NCBI GenBank assembly: GCA_025057635.1
Contig: JANXBD010000004.1
Coordinates: 1 to 64,000 of the forward strand
Length of the DNA stretch: 64,000 nt
Direction of reading: 5' to 3'
DNA from: Thermoflexus sp.
GTDB taxonomy: Bacteria > Chloroflexota > Anaerolineae > Thermoflexales > Thermoflexaceae
A program made the position numbers and the translations under genes. Shown in pieces: positions 10,395 to 20,093 of this stretch. Each line of letters begins with the position of its first letter. The stretch's first letter is position 1. Below the pieces are notes generated by a model. The model saw only the letters and a program-made list of their open reading frames with translations. It was not told the DNA's origin and searched no databases.

Positions 10395-10423
10395 CTTATA
10401 ACACAGACTTAGAATTTTGTCAA
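10395..10423 (-). promoter_or_regulatory. Sigma70-type promoter of the ilv-leu operon
   Basis: Minus strand TTGACA (10423-10418), 17-nt spacer, TATAAG (10400-10395). Confidence 0.88.
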
Positions 10424-10537
10424 GATCTCGACCCAGGAACGCCAAAGGTGCACAGGGGGATCCGAACGAGGATCTCGCGTCTCTTTCGGTGATGTAGAGG
10501 ATACAGGAAGGCGAGCTTTCCAAGAAAGTCCACGCTA

Positions 10538-11263
10538 TCAGCTCCTCCGAAAGCAGATCCACCATTGCGGGAGGGTCTCCTTGACCGGGCCGCGCCAGAT
10601 CTCAGCCATCAGAGGCGTCAGCAAGGTATCCTCGAGGTTGAATTCCACCAGATAAGCGCCATGAGCTCGGGCCAGACGGGGGAGGCTGGCCGCCGGTTCC
10701 ACGATCCCCGAGGTGCCAATCACTAGGAAGATCTCGGCCTCGCAGGCCGCTTCCATCGCATGCCGCCACTCCTCGGGAGGAAGGGGCTCGCCGAACCACA
10801 CCACATCCGGCCGCAAAAACGCCCCACACGTCGGGCAGCGCGGTGGCAGCTCCGGGAGCGGGACATGATGATCTTCCCATACATGCCCTTCTCGAGGACA
10901 CCGAACCCGCCACAGGTTCCCATGGAGCTCGACCACCCGGCGGTTGCCGGCCCGTTGGTGCAGGCCGTCCACGTTCTGGGTGATGAGCAGAAAGCCGGGC
11001 AGGACGGCTTCCATCTCCGCCAGGGTCTGATGAGCGGGGTTCGGCTCCGCGCGGGCGATGAGCTCCCGACGCCATGCATACCACTCCCAGACCCGCAAGG
11101 GATCGCGGGCGAAGGCTTCCGGGGTCGCTAGCTCCTCTAGGCGATACCGTCCCCAGAGGCCATCAGGCCCCCGAAAGGTCGGCACCCCACTTTCCGCCGA
11201 GATCCCCGCTCCGGTCAGCACGACCATCCGAGGTCCGAATTCCGCGAAGCCCTTCATCCACAT
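10538..11263 (-). CDS. NAD-dependent protein deacylase (sirtuin)
   Basis: [28 protein letters not shown]...[27 protein letters not shown]...VVWFGEPLP, Sir2 motifs. Likely ATG at 11263 rather than the longer ORF start. Confidence 0.93.
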   Translation of the reverse strand: MWMKGFAEFGPRMVVLTGAGISAESGVPTFRGPDGLWGRYRLEELATPEAFARDPLRVWEWYAWRRELIARAEPNPAHQTLAEMEAVLPGFLLITQNVDGLHQRAGNRRVVELHGNLWRVRCPREGHVWEDHHVPLPELPPRCPTCGAFLRPDVVWFGEPLPPEEWRHAMEAACEAEIFLVIGTSGIVEPAASLPRLARAHGAYLVEFNLEDTLLTPLMAEIWRGPVKETLPQWWICFRRS

Positions 11264-11424
11264 CTCCCCCTGTTCCACCCGCAAGGGCGCTACGGCTTTG
11301 CTGACCTGAGGGATTTTGAGGATAGGAGTGGGGCCGCTGAATGCGACCCCACCCCGCCTCGAAATATCCAACCTCCATAGGGCGGCAGAGCCCTGCCCTT
11401 GCCGCGGATGCGAAAATCGCCCCT

Positions 11425-12012
11425 TCAATGCGGCAACCGCTGCCCACGAGTTTGAACCACTGTCCACAGCAGACCCACATTTCGAATCAGCACCACCAGC
11501 ATCACAGCGAAAGCGATGGCCAACCGTTCCGGAGGAACCTTCCACCACAGCATGAAGATCAGGCTGAGCGGCAAAGCGACAATCCCTACGCTGGGAAGCC
11601 AGCGGAAGCGATAGGCGGCTAAAGCGCCCAGCACATACGCGGGGACCACCTCCCGGAAGGCCAGCGCGAACAACGCTCCCGTTGCCGGCCCCAATCCTCG
11701 CCCCCCTCGATCCAGGCGGATGACCTTATAAAACGGCCAGCAGTGGCCGATGACCGGGGCGACGGCGACCGCAATCAATTCCCACGGGCTGAGCCCAGCC
11801 CGGAGCGCGATCCAGGTGGGAACCGCGCCCTTCCCCAGGTCAAACAGGATCGTGATCATGCCGGCCACTGGTCCCGCCAGACGCCACGCCCCGCCGCCGC
11901 CCGGGTTGTCTTCGAACTCATGAGGGCTACGACCGGTCTTCCATCGCACGAAGATCTCCGCTGGGAGGATCGAGCCCACCAGATACGCTGCCAGAGCCAG
12001 CCCTAGCCCCAT
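11425..12012 (-). CDS. PlsY-like glycerol-3-phosphate acyltransferase, divergent
   Basis: Polytopic, 195 aa; AAYLVGSILPAEIFVRW, DNPGGGGAWRLAGPVAG, GHCWPFYKVIRLDRGGRGLGPATGAL align with the three PlsY motifs but are altered. Confidence 0.72.
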   Translation of the reverse strand: MGLGLALAAYLVGSILPAEIFVRWKTGRSPHEFEDNPGGGGAWRLAGPVAGMITILFDLGKGAVPTWIALRAGLSPWELIAVAVAPVIGHCWPFYKVIRLDRGGRGLGPATGALFALAFREVVPAYVLGALAAYRFRWLPSVGIVALPLSLIFMLWWKVPPERLAIAFAVMLVVLIRNVGLLWTVVQTRGQRLPH

Positions 12013-12134
12013 GGCCCCTCCCCTTGCAACCGGTTCTATACTGAACCGGATTGCCAGCCTAAAGAGTTAGAAAGCGAGAGCATGCATGGCCGATCATCCT
12101 TCATTCCGGCCTGCCCCCGTGTTTTGCCACCGGT

Positions 12135-15100
12135 TTACAGAACAGACAAAACCCGAACAGAACCCGGGCCCAGGAGGCTCTCCAAGCGAGCCAGCAACTC
12201 CGGGGAATAGGTGGTGCCATGATGGGGGAACCGCAGACGCACTTGTCGCCGATCCGGATACACCACCACCACGCTGAAGGGATCCGGACCCGGCCGCTCC
12301 GTCAACACCCGATGGACTTCCTGAAGACGACGGAGATCCTCTTCGAATTGTTCGGTTCGATGGAAATAGATGAGAAGATGTCGCGATGCCGTCGCTCTCG
12401 GACCGGAGGAAACAGGCGGCCCTCCGGACGTCATCTCCCCTGCCGCGGGGCCGGAGGAATCCAGGGTCCAGCCTCCCCAATCCGGAGCGCGCGCCGCCTG
12501 ACCAGCCCTTTCCGCTGAGTGCCTGCTTGAGCCCTCCGGAGAGGATAGGGCCTCTGCCGTGGAAACAGCGAGCATGCGGGCGGTTTCCTCATCCTCTGAC
12601 CCCTTGAAGTCCAGATCCTCGCAGAGGACACCCGAGGGCTCGTTCTCACGGGGGAGAGGGGGATGCGTCGCAATCCGTTCATTCCCCTCGCCCTGTGAGA
12701 TACCAGATCCTGGAGGCTCCACCTGGGATTCCGGATGGCCCCACGAAGGATTTGGATCGGGCGAAGGGGCGCGTTGCCCTGCATCCCTCTCCAGGATCGA
12801 ACTTGTCGGGGTCTCGCTTTTCTCCAGGCTCGCCCCAGCGGAGGGTAGCTTCTCCATGTCCTCCCAAGGCATGGCCAGGTCTTCTTCCTCCCCCTGATCC
12901 TCCAGCGGCCGCACCAGTATGTCCTGATCCCGCAGATCCTCCGCGATGATCCGGGGCTCCCGTCCGCTCACTTCCGCCCGGCCCACGACGATCAGGATCG
13001 CCTCGGGACGCGCCAGGTGGCCCTTCTGCTTCCAGAGCCGCGGGAAGACCACCACCTCCACCATCCCTTGGATGTCCTCCATCGTCACATAGGCCATGGT
13101 CTCTCCGCTCCGGGTGGTGGCGGTGCGCACCCCCCGAACGATCCCGGCAAGCTTGACGGTCTGGCCATGGAGCTCCTCGCCCAGATCCGCTGTGGTATGG
13201 CTGATCAGCTGCTGGAGCACCGGCCACTGTCGGGTGAGCGGGGTCTCGGAGAGATAGGCACCGACGAGATCCTTCTCCCACTCCAGGATCTGGTTTTCCT
13301 CCACTTCGGGAAGCGTGGGGAGCGGACCGATCAGGGAGGCCGCTTCCATCGAGATGCCGCTCAGTTCGAAGAGGCTGAGCATGCCCTGCTGGCGTTCCCG
13401 GTGATAACGGGCACTGGCCTCCATCCAGCGATCCAGGATCTCCAGAAGCTGCGCCCGGTTTCCGAAAGCCCCCAGGGCTCCCACCCGGATCAGTGATTCC
13501 AGCGCCCGCCGGCCGATCTCCTTCAGATCCACCCGCCGGGCGAGATCATCCAGATCTCGGAACGGCCCGCCCTCCCGACGGGCGGCCAGGATGCGAGCGA
13601 CCGCCCCCTCCCCCACGTTCTTCACCGCCGCCAGCCCGAACCGGATGGCCTCCTGGCCGTCGGGTGTCCGCTCAATGGTGAACGTCGCTTCGCTCCGATT
13701 GATATCCGGTGGCAGGAGCGGGATCCCCAGCCGTCGGCACTCCGCCACGTAAAGGCCGATCTTCTCGGTTTTATCCCGGTCCACCGTCATCAGGGCGCAC
13801 AGATACTCCACCGGGTATTTCGCCTTCAGGCAAGCCGTCTGGACGGTGATCACGGCGTAAGAGGCGGCGTGGGCGGCATTGAAGCCGTAGCGGGCGAAGA
13901 ACTCGATGTCCCCCCAGATCGTCTCGGCGGTCTCCTGCGGGATGCCGTTGCGAACGCAGCCCTCTAGGAATTTCGCCCGTTGCTTCGGGAAGGCCTCGCC
14001 CTTCTTCTTGGCCACCACCTTCCGCAGCTCATCCGCCTCAGAAGGCGTGTAGCCGGCCAGGTCGATGGCCACGCGCATGATCTGCTCCTGATAGACCAGG
14101 ATCCCCATCGTGCGCTGGAGGATGGGCTCCAGTCGGGGGTGGCGGTATTCGATGGGCTCCTGGCCGCGCATGCGGCGGATGTAATTCGGCACATATTCCA
14201 GCGGTCCTGGGCGATAGAGGGCCAGGGCGTCCATCACATGGGAGAAGGCGCGGGGCTTCAGATCCCGCATCATCCGGCTGAACCCGCGGCCTTCGACCTG
14301 GAACACCCCGATGGTCTCGCCCCGACCCAGCAGCGCGTAGGCCTCCGGCGCGTCCGTGGGGATCGTCTCCAGATCCAGCCGGATGCCATGTCGACGGGCG
14401 ACTAAATCACAGGTCTCCCGCATCACGGTGAGCGTGGAGAGGCCCAGGAAGTCGATCTTCAGCAGTCCTAGGGCCTCCAGGGCCTCCATATCGAACTGGG
14501 TGACCGGCAAGAGGGCCTCCCCGCCCCCCTCCCCCTCGCCGTTTTCCTCCCGGGCGCTTCCTTTCACCCCGGTGGGCCGGTGCAGGGGGACATAATCCAC
14601 CAGCGGCCGGTCGGCAATCACCACACCGGCGGCATGGGTTCCGGCGTGGCGCACCGTCCCCTCCAGCTGCATCGCCAGATCCAGCAATTCCCGGATATAG
14701 TCCTTCTCCTGATACAGGCGGCGCAGCTCGCGTCCCTCCTCGTTGGAGGGATCCAGGAGATCGCGGATCGAAACCTCCTTGCCGGGGATGGCCGGGATCA
14801 GCCGGGCCACGCGATCCACCTCCGGCAGGGGGAGATCCAGCGCCCGCCCCACATCCCGAACGGCGGCCCGGGCCTTCATCGTTCCGAAGGTGATGATCTG
14901 GGCCACCCGATCCGCCCCATACCGGCTCACCGCATAGCGGATCATCTCGTCCCGCCGGTCGTCCGGGAAGTCGATATCGATGTCCGGCATGGACACCCGA
15001 GCGGGGTTCAGGAAGCGCTCGAAGATCAGATCCAGCTCGATGGGATCCACCCGGGTGATCCCCAGGCAATACGCCACCAGGCTCCCTGCGCCGGAGCCCC

Positions 15101-16166
15101 GCACATTCCACCAGATCCCCCGTTCCCGGGCGTAGCGGATGAGGTCCCACACAATCAGAAAGTAAGCGTCGAACCCCATCCGATGGATGATCTCCAGCTC
15201 GTAGTCCAGCCGCTCCCGATAGCCGGGTTTGGGCTGGGGGAAGCGCGCCCGGAAGCCTTCCTCCGCCAGATGGCGGAGATAGGCCGCCGGATCCGGGAAG
15301 CCGGGCGGAGGCGCAAACTGGGGCAGACGTTGCCGGCCCAGCTCCAGCGTCAGCGAGCACATCTCCGCCACCCGGAGCGTGTTGGTCAGGGCCTCCGGGA
15401 CCTCGGCGAAGACCGCCTTCATCTCCTCCGGGGGGCGGAGATAATACGTCTGATCGCTCATCCGCATCCGGCCGGGCTCTTTCAAGCGCTTCCCTGTCTG
15501 GATGCACAGCAGGATATCTTGGATCCCGGCGTCCTCTGCTCGGACGTAGTGGACATCGTTCGTGGCCACAAGCGGAAGGTTCAGACGTCGGGAGAGAGCG
15601 ACCAGCCCTCGATTGATGTCGTTCAGCTCCGGGATCCCCGGGTGGGATTGCAGCTCCAGAAAGAACCGGCCGGGGAAGCGCTCCGCGAACCAAGCGGCGA
15701 CGGCCTCGGCCTCCTCCATCCGCCCCTGGGCCAGTAGGCGGGGGATCTCCGCGGAGGGACATCCGGAGAGGACGATCAGGCCGTCCGCGTGGCGTTCCAG
15801 AAGGGCTTTGTCGATGCGCGGCTTATAGTAGAAACCCTCCAACTGGGCGATGGTGGCCAGCCGGATCAGGTTGCGCCACCCGGTTTCATCCATCGCCAGG
15901 AGGGTCAGGTGGTAGAGGCCCCGGTCATCCGGCTCCCGATCGTGAATGGTGCGACGGGCCATGTAGGCTTCCATCCCCAGGATCGGCTGGATCCCCGCTT
16001 CCCGGGCTTTCTGATAAAATGTGACGGCCCCATATAGGACGCCATGGTCCGTCAGGGCGATCGCTGGCATGCCCATGCCCGCCGCCTGATGGACCAAGTC
16101 GTCGAGCCGGCTGAGCCCATCCAGCAAAGAATACTCGCTGTGGACGTGCAGGTGGACGAACGACAT
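12135..16166 (-). CDS. dnaE: DNA polymerase III subunit alpha
   Basis: 1343 aa; FVHLHVHSEYSLLDGLSRLDDLV (PHP), VRGSGAGSLVAYCLGIT, PDIDIDFPDDRRDEMIRY, plus OB-fold and C-terminal domain. Confidence 0.96.
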   Translation of the reverse strand: MSFVHLHVHSEYSLLDGLSRLDDLVHQAAGMGMPAIALTDHGVLYGAVTFYQKAREAGIQPILGMEAYMARRTIHDREPDDRGLYHLTLLAMDETGWRNLIRLATIAQLEGFYYKPRIDKALLERHADGLIVLSGCPSAEIPRLLAQGRMEEAEAVAAWFAERFPGRFFLELQSHPGIPELNDINRGLVALSRRLNLPLVATNDVHYVRAEDAGIQDILLCIQTGKRLKEPGRMRMSDQTYYLRPPEEMKAVFAEVPEALTNTLRVAEMCSLTLELGRQRLPQFAPPPGFPDPAAYLRHLAEEGFRARFPQPKPGYRERLDYELEIIHRMGFDAYFLIVWDLIRYARERGIWWNVRGSGAGSLVAYCLGITRVDPIELDLIFERFLNPARVSMPDIDIDFPDDRRDEMIRYAVSRYGADRVAQIITFGTMKARAAVRDVGRALDLPLPEVDRVARLIPAIPGKEVSIRDLLDPSNEEGRELRRLYQEKDYIRELLDLAMQLEGTVRHAGTHAAGVVIADRPLVDYVPLHRPTGVKGSAREENGEGEGGGEALLPVTQFDMEALEALGLLKIDFLGLSTLTVMRETCDLVARRHGIRLDLETIPTDAPEAYALLGRGETIGVFQVEGRGFSRMMRDLKPRAFSHVMDALALYRPGPLEYVPNYIRRMRGQEPIEYRHPRLEPILQRTMGILVYQEQIMRVAIDLAGYTPSEADELRKVVAKKKGEAFPKQRAKFLEGCVRNGIPQETAETIWGDIEFFARYGFNAAHAASYAVITVQTACLKAKYPVEYLCALMTVDRDKTEKIGLYVAECRRLGIPLLPPDINRSEATFTIERTPDGQEAIRFGLAAVKNVGEGAVARILAARREGGPFRDLDDLARRVDLKEIGRRALESLIRVGALGAFGNRAQLLEILDRWMEASARYHRERQQGMLSLFELSGISMEAASLIGPLPTLPEVEENQILEWEKDLVGAYLSETPLTRQWPVLQQLISHTTADLGEELHGQTVKLAGIVRGVRTATTRSGETMAYVTMEDIQGMVEVVVFPRLWKQKGHLARPEAILIVVGRAEVSGREPRIIAEDLRDQDILVRPLEDQGEEEDLAMPWEDMEKLPSAGASLEKSETPTSSILERDAGQRAPSPDPNPSWGHPESQVEPPGSGISQGEGNERIATHPPLPRENEPSGVLCEDLDFKGSEDEETARMLAVSTAEALSSPEGSSRHSAERAGQAARAPDWGGWTLDSSGPAAGEMTSGGPPVSSGPRATASRHLLIYFHRTEQFEEDLRRLQEVHRVLTERPGPDPFSVVVVYPDRRQVRLRFPHHGTTYSPELLARLESLLGPGSVRVLSVL

Positions 16167-17338
16167 GAGGCCTTTTGGACTAAATCAAAAACCTTGGGAA
16201 GATGCAAAACCCGTTCAGTAGCCTACTTATACCACCGCTTTGGCAGGGAGGGGAGACGAGAGGGTTGGCTTTAACCTTTGCGCAGCCCACCGGCGAACGC
16301 CGTATCGATAGCAGAGATCGGAAGACCTGCTCGCCTCGATCATGAAAAAGCCTCCCGGAATGCTATTCTCCAGACTGCAGCGAGGAGAACGCAAGAGACC
16401 AGCTCGACCCGCGAACAGGAGAACCTAGGTTGTTGCATCGTCCACCAGCACTCATTAAATCAAGATCTCCGCCATCTCAAGATGATGTGCCATAAAGTCT
16501 CGGAAAGCAAGGGGAAATTCACCTGCTGACGGGCTTGTCGAGCAGTCGCCCAGACACGCTCTAATTTCGGCGGCTTCCCGCGCCGGATGTGCTCCACCCC
16601 CTTTGCCACACTGGCATGGGTGCCATCCCGCCATCAGCAAAGTGGTGATTCGCACCTAGTAGCGGGCCTTACCCGGATGATGAAGCGTCACCTTATTGCA
16701 TTCCGGCAAGACCATGTCACCCAGCAACACGCTATCCACCCTCTCACCTGCTAGCTCCATCTTCTGCTCGGCGATCGCTCCGATACGAATTCGGCGTATT
16801 GCACGCCCAGTTTGACAATAATTGAAGAATCCACTCGCTGGTCACCACTTCCGATTTAACCCCGACCTTAAAGGCCCGTAGCATCCTAGTGGGCACCGAT
16901 GCCCCTGATCATTACGATTCCAAGCCTGAACCAGCTCGATAGAATGGCATAGACAGCCATCAGCATGACCACGCTGAGCACCAAACGGGATTGAGGGGGC
17001 TGGGCGATCTTTGAGCCATATCCTCCCATTACTGGACACAGCGCACTGCTTTCCGAAAAGCTGGAGTGTTCCGAAGGCAAAGAGCGACATGCTACATGCT
17101 ATACGCATGGGAACCTACTGGCAGCGAAGGCCGCTCATGCTTCCTGATAAGGAGACCATCGGTTCGCATCCAAGCCAATTTTGCACGGCGAACTGAAAGG
17201 CTTGAGTCCCGAGAAGCTCTGAGCCGTTTCCCCATCCGACCGAATCTGAAAACATCAGCTTCCAAGAACGTAATGAGGGCACAGTAAAAATCAGACGACT
17301 GTCGCAAACGCATGGCTCCGACCCGTAGAACAGGATGG

Positions 17339-18214
17339 CTATGGTGACCGAGACTCCAGGAAGTGCTCCAGCACGCGGCCGACCGCCTCTAGGGTATGGG
17401 GGGAAACGCGATCCAGGGTGTCCGCAGTGGTATGCCACGCCGGATAATCGAAATCGATGATATCTACCGCAGGAATGCCCCGCTGCAGGAAGGGGAGATG
17501 ATCATCGATCAGCGCCCAGCGGGGTTCCGGAATAAACCATTCTCGATAACCCAGCTCCGCCGCGATCCGCCAAAGCCGTTCGCGCAACACGGGATCCGAA
17601 TGCCGCTCGTAATAGAACTGTGGGTCGGCGTCCCCGACCATGTCCACCAGGATCATGGCGGTGGGGGTCGTCGTGAGCGTGGCCGCGAAATGCGTGGAAC
17701 CGATAATCCAGGGAAGGCCGTCCAGCTCCCCCTGATCCTCCGCGTCGAAGAACACCAGCCAGACCTCATGCCGCATGCGCGGGCGATCCAGCGCGCGGGC
17801 CAGCTCCAGCAGCACCGCCACACCGCTCGCTCCGTCGTTGGCCCCGAGCACCGGATCCTCTGGGCGTTCTGGATCCCGATCCGCCCGGCGACGGGTATCA
17901 TAATGCGCCCCCACTAGGATCACCGGACCATGGCCGGTGCGGGCGATCAGGTTGCGCCCGGAGATCCCCGAGGCAACGAAGGGCTGAACCTCAAAGCGCC
18001 AGCCCTCACGGATCACATGGTCCTGAATATAGCGCTGAACCTGTTCCCAGCCGGGGCTTCCGGGATAACGCGGGCCCATGGCCAGCTGGGCCTGGATATG
18101 GCGGAACGCTGCCTGACCATCGAAGCGGCGTTCCACAGCAGGAGGCGATGGGAGGCATGCGATGAGCAACAGCAGGAAAATTCCCACGCTCTCGCGCAAT
18201 GCGTTCATCCCCAT
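17339..18214 (-). CDS. M28-family zinc peptidase, predicted lipoprotein
   Basis: MGMNALRESVGIFLLLLIACLPSPP (lipobox LIAC); VILVGAHYDTRR...VLGANDGASGVAVLLELARAL...VFFDAEDQGELDGLPWIIGS. Confidence 0.82.
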   Translation of the reverse strand: MGMNALRESVGIFLLLLIACLPSPPAVERRFDGQAAFRHIQAQLAMGPRYPGSPGWEQVQRYIQDHVIREGWRFEVQPFVASGISGRNLIARTGHGPVILVGAHYDTRRRADRDPERPEDPVLGANDGASGVAVLLELARALDRPRMRHEVWLVFFDAEDQGELDGLPWIIGSTHFAATLTTTPTAMILVDMVGDADPQFYYERHSDPVLRERLWRIAAELGYREWFIPEPRWALIDDHLPFLQRGIPAVDIIDFDYPAWHTTADTLDRVSPHTLEAVGRVLEHFLESRSP

Positions 18215-18604
18215 AATCGGAGATTTCGAGAGGCTAGGAAGGCCCTTCTTTTCGGCCCCTCTCTCTAGGAGAGCCGATCGGGGTTCCTCGAGGTCTGGAG
18301 ACGGGCAGAGCCGCCTTCGACGGTTCCACCCGCTCCAAAACCTCGCCCTCCCCTCTTGCTGGCGAGACCGGAAGCCCAGCCGTTCCCGTTGCGAACGCGT
18401 GCGGTGAATTCGAAGCCGCTCGCGCGAACCATCGATCTCTTCATAGTGGCTCGGGGGCTGGCGGCCCTCCAGCGCCCTCCCAAAGGCTTGCCAGGTCCTC
18501 ACAGCTGGAATTCACGGCGCACGTTTGCCCATCTGAAATCACAGGGCCGGCAGCGAAGCCGCCCACTCTGCTTTCGCCTTACCCCCTATGCATTCACGAA
18601 GGCC

Positions 18605-19816
18605 TCACGCTCCCAGCCGGGAAAGGCGGCCGGCGTGGGCCAGGATTAGGGGCATGAGATCTGTCGCTGCGAAGATCCCCAGCCCTCCCGTCCGGCACGC
18701 TCGCTCCCCAAAGCCGGGCGCGCCATCCGGTCGGGCAGTCCGCGGCGCCCAGAGGAGCACCGGGACTGGGTGCCAGGTATGGGTTCGCAGGGCCGCTGGC
18801 GTGGAGTGATCGCCGGTAATCACCAGGACATCCGGCTGCCGCTCCAACAGGATCGGCAGGGCGGCGTCCACAGCCTCAATCACCCGAACCTTGGCCTCGA
18901 AATCCCCATCCTCCCCCCGGCTGTCTGTGGGCTTGATGTGGATGAAGAAGAAATCGAAGCGATCCCAGTGGGCGATGGCTTCCTGAAAGATCTCGGCGGG
19001 GGTATCGCCATGGACATCGAGGGTTTCCATCCCCACCAAGCGGGCCACCCCGCGATACATCGGGTAGACGGCGGCAGCGACGGCGCGGAGCTTGTAGACG
19101 TCCCGAAAAGACGGCAGGCGCGGGGGACGATCGAACCCGCGCAGGGTGACCATATTGGCCGGATGGGCATCGGCTAGGAGCGCCCGCGCGTGCTCGATCC
19201 ACTGGTTGACCAACGCGGCGGTCCGTTCCGCTTCGGGCTGAAGCGGATGGACGGGCATCGGCGGCACGCCAGTCCTCCCCGGATCGGTCTCCGTCAGCGC
19301 GGGGGAAAGCCCTTCTCCGCGCAGCACCAGGATGAAGCGATGCTCTTTTACTGGCTCCACAAATATCTCCACACCCTCCAGGCGAATAGACCGCAAGCGC
19401 TCCACGAGGCGGGCGTTCACCTCCGTCGGGATCCGGCCAGCGCGCCGATCCGTAATTCGGCCTTCCGCATCCACGGTAACGAAGTTGCCCCGGGCAGCCA
19501 CATCGTGAGGCTCCAGGGGGAAGCCGATTCCGACCGCCTCCAGCACTCCCCGTCCGACTGGGTAGGCCAGCGGATCGTAGCCAAAGAGGGCCAGATGGGC
19601 ATATCCGCTTCCAGGGGCTATTCCGGGCCGCACCGGGATGTGGAGGCCCAGCGTGCCCTCCGCCGCGAGGCGGTCCATGTTCGGCGTATGGGCAGCCTCC
19701 AGCTCCGTCGGCCCTCCGGGCTTTACCGGCATCCCGCCCAGGCCATCCATGACCAGTAGCACGATCTTGGTCGCGCCCTCGGTGGCAAGCTCCGCAATCA
19801 GCCTAAGATCCGCCAT
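18605..19816 (-). CDS. apgM: Cofactor-independent phosphoglycerate mutase, archaeal type
   Basis: 403 aa; KIVLLVMDGLGGMPVKPGGPTELEAAHTPNMDRLAAEGTLGLHIPVRPGIAPGSGYAHLALFGYDP...VLVITGDHSTPAALRTHTWHPVPVLLWAP. Confidence 0.9.
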   Translation of the reverse strand: MADLRLIAELATEGATKIVLLVMDGLGGMPVKPGGPTELEAAHTPNMDRLAAEGTLGLHIPVRPGIAPGSGYAHLALFGYDPLAYPVGRGVLEAVGIGFPLEPHDVAARGNFVTVDAEGRITDRRAGRIPTEVNARLVERLRSIRLEGVEIFVEPVKEHRFILVLRGEGLSPALTETDPGRTGVPPMPVHPLQPEAERTAALVNQWIEHARALLADAHPANMVTLRGFDRPPRLPSFRDVYKLRAVAAAVYPMYRGVARLVGMETLDVHGDTPAEIFQEAIAHWDRFDFFFIHIKPTDSRGEDGDFEAKVRVIEAVDAALPILLERQPDVLVITGDHSTPAALRTHTWHPVPVLLWAPRTARPDGAPGFGERACRTGGLGIFAATDLMPLILAHAGRLSRLGA

Positions 19817-20093
19817 TGGGCCTTCCTCCGTTGTAGAGGATTTCGGAAGTGGAAGCGAGCGAGCCGCTCGATGGTTGAGAAAGAGCCTAGTGGTTCAAAC
19901 ACGACTTCCAATCCTTAGCCCCGAAAAGATTTTTCCCCTTCCTCATCTCAGAGGCCCTAGAGAGAAGCCTATCCTACTTCTTCTATCGCAGGAGCTTAGA
20001 TCAGCGCTGCTGCCCGAGGTTGCCCAAGGTGCATACCCCGTTTGCCTGAAGTCAAATACTAAAGTCGAATACTAAAATGGCTTGGGGCGAAAT

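Noticed and set aside
10440-10537. Possible T-box or BCAA riboswitch near ilvB
   Set aside because: No AGGGTGGNACCGCG T-box core; the leader-peptide attenuator explains the region.
14407-15762. 451-aa minus and 385-aa plus ORFs inside dnaE
   Set aside because: Off-frame shadows of dnaE with skewed composition (Gly/Arg/Pro-rich).
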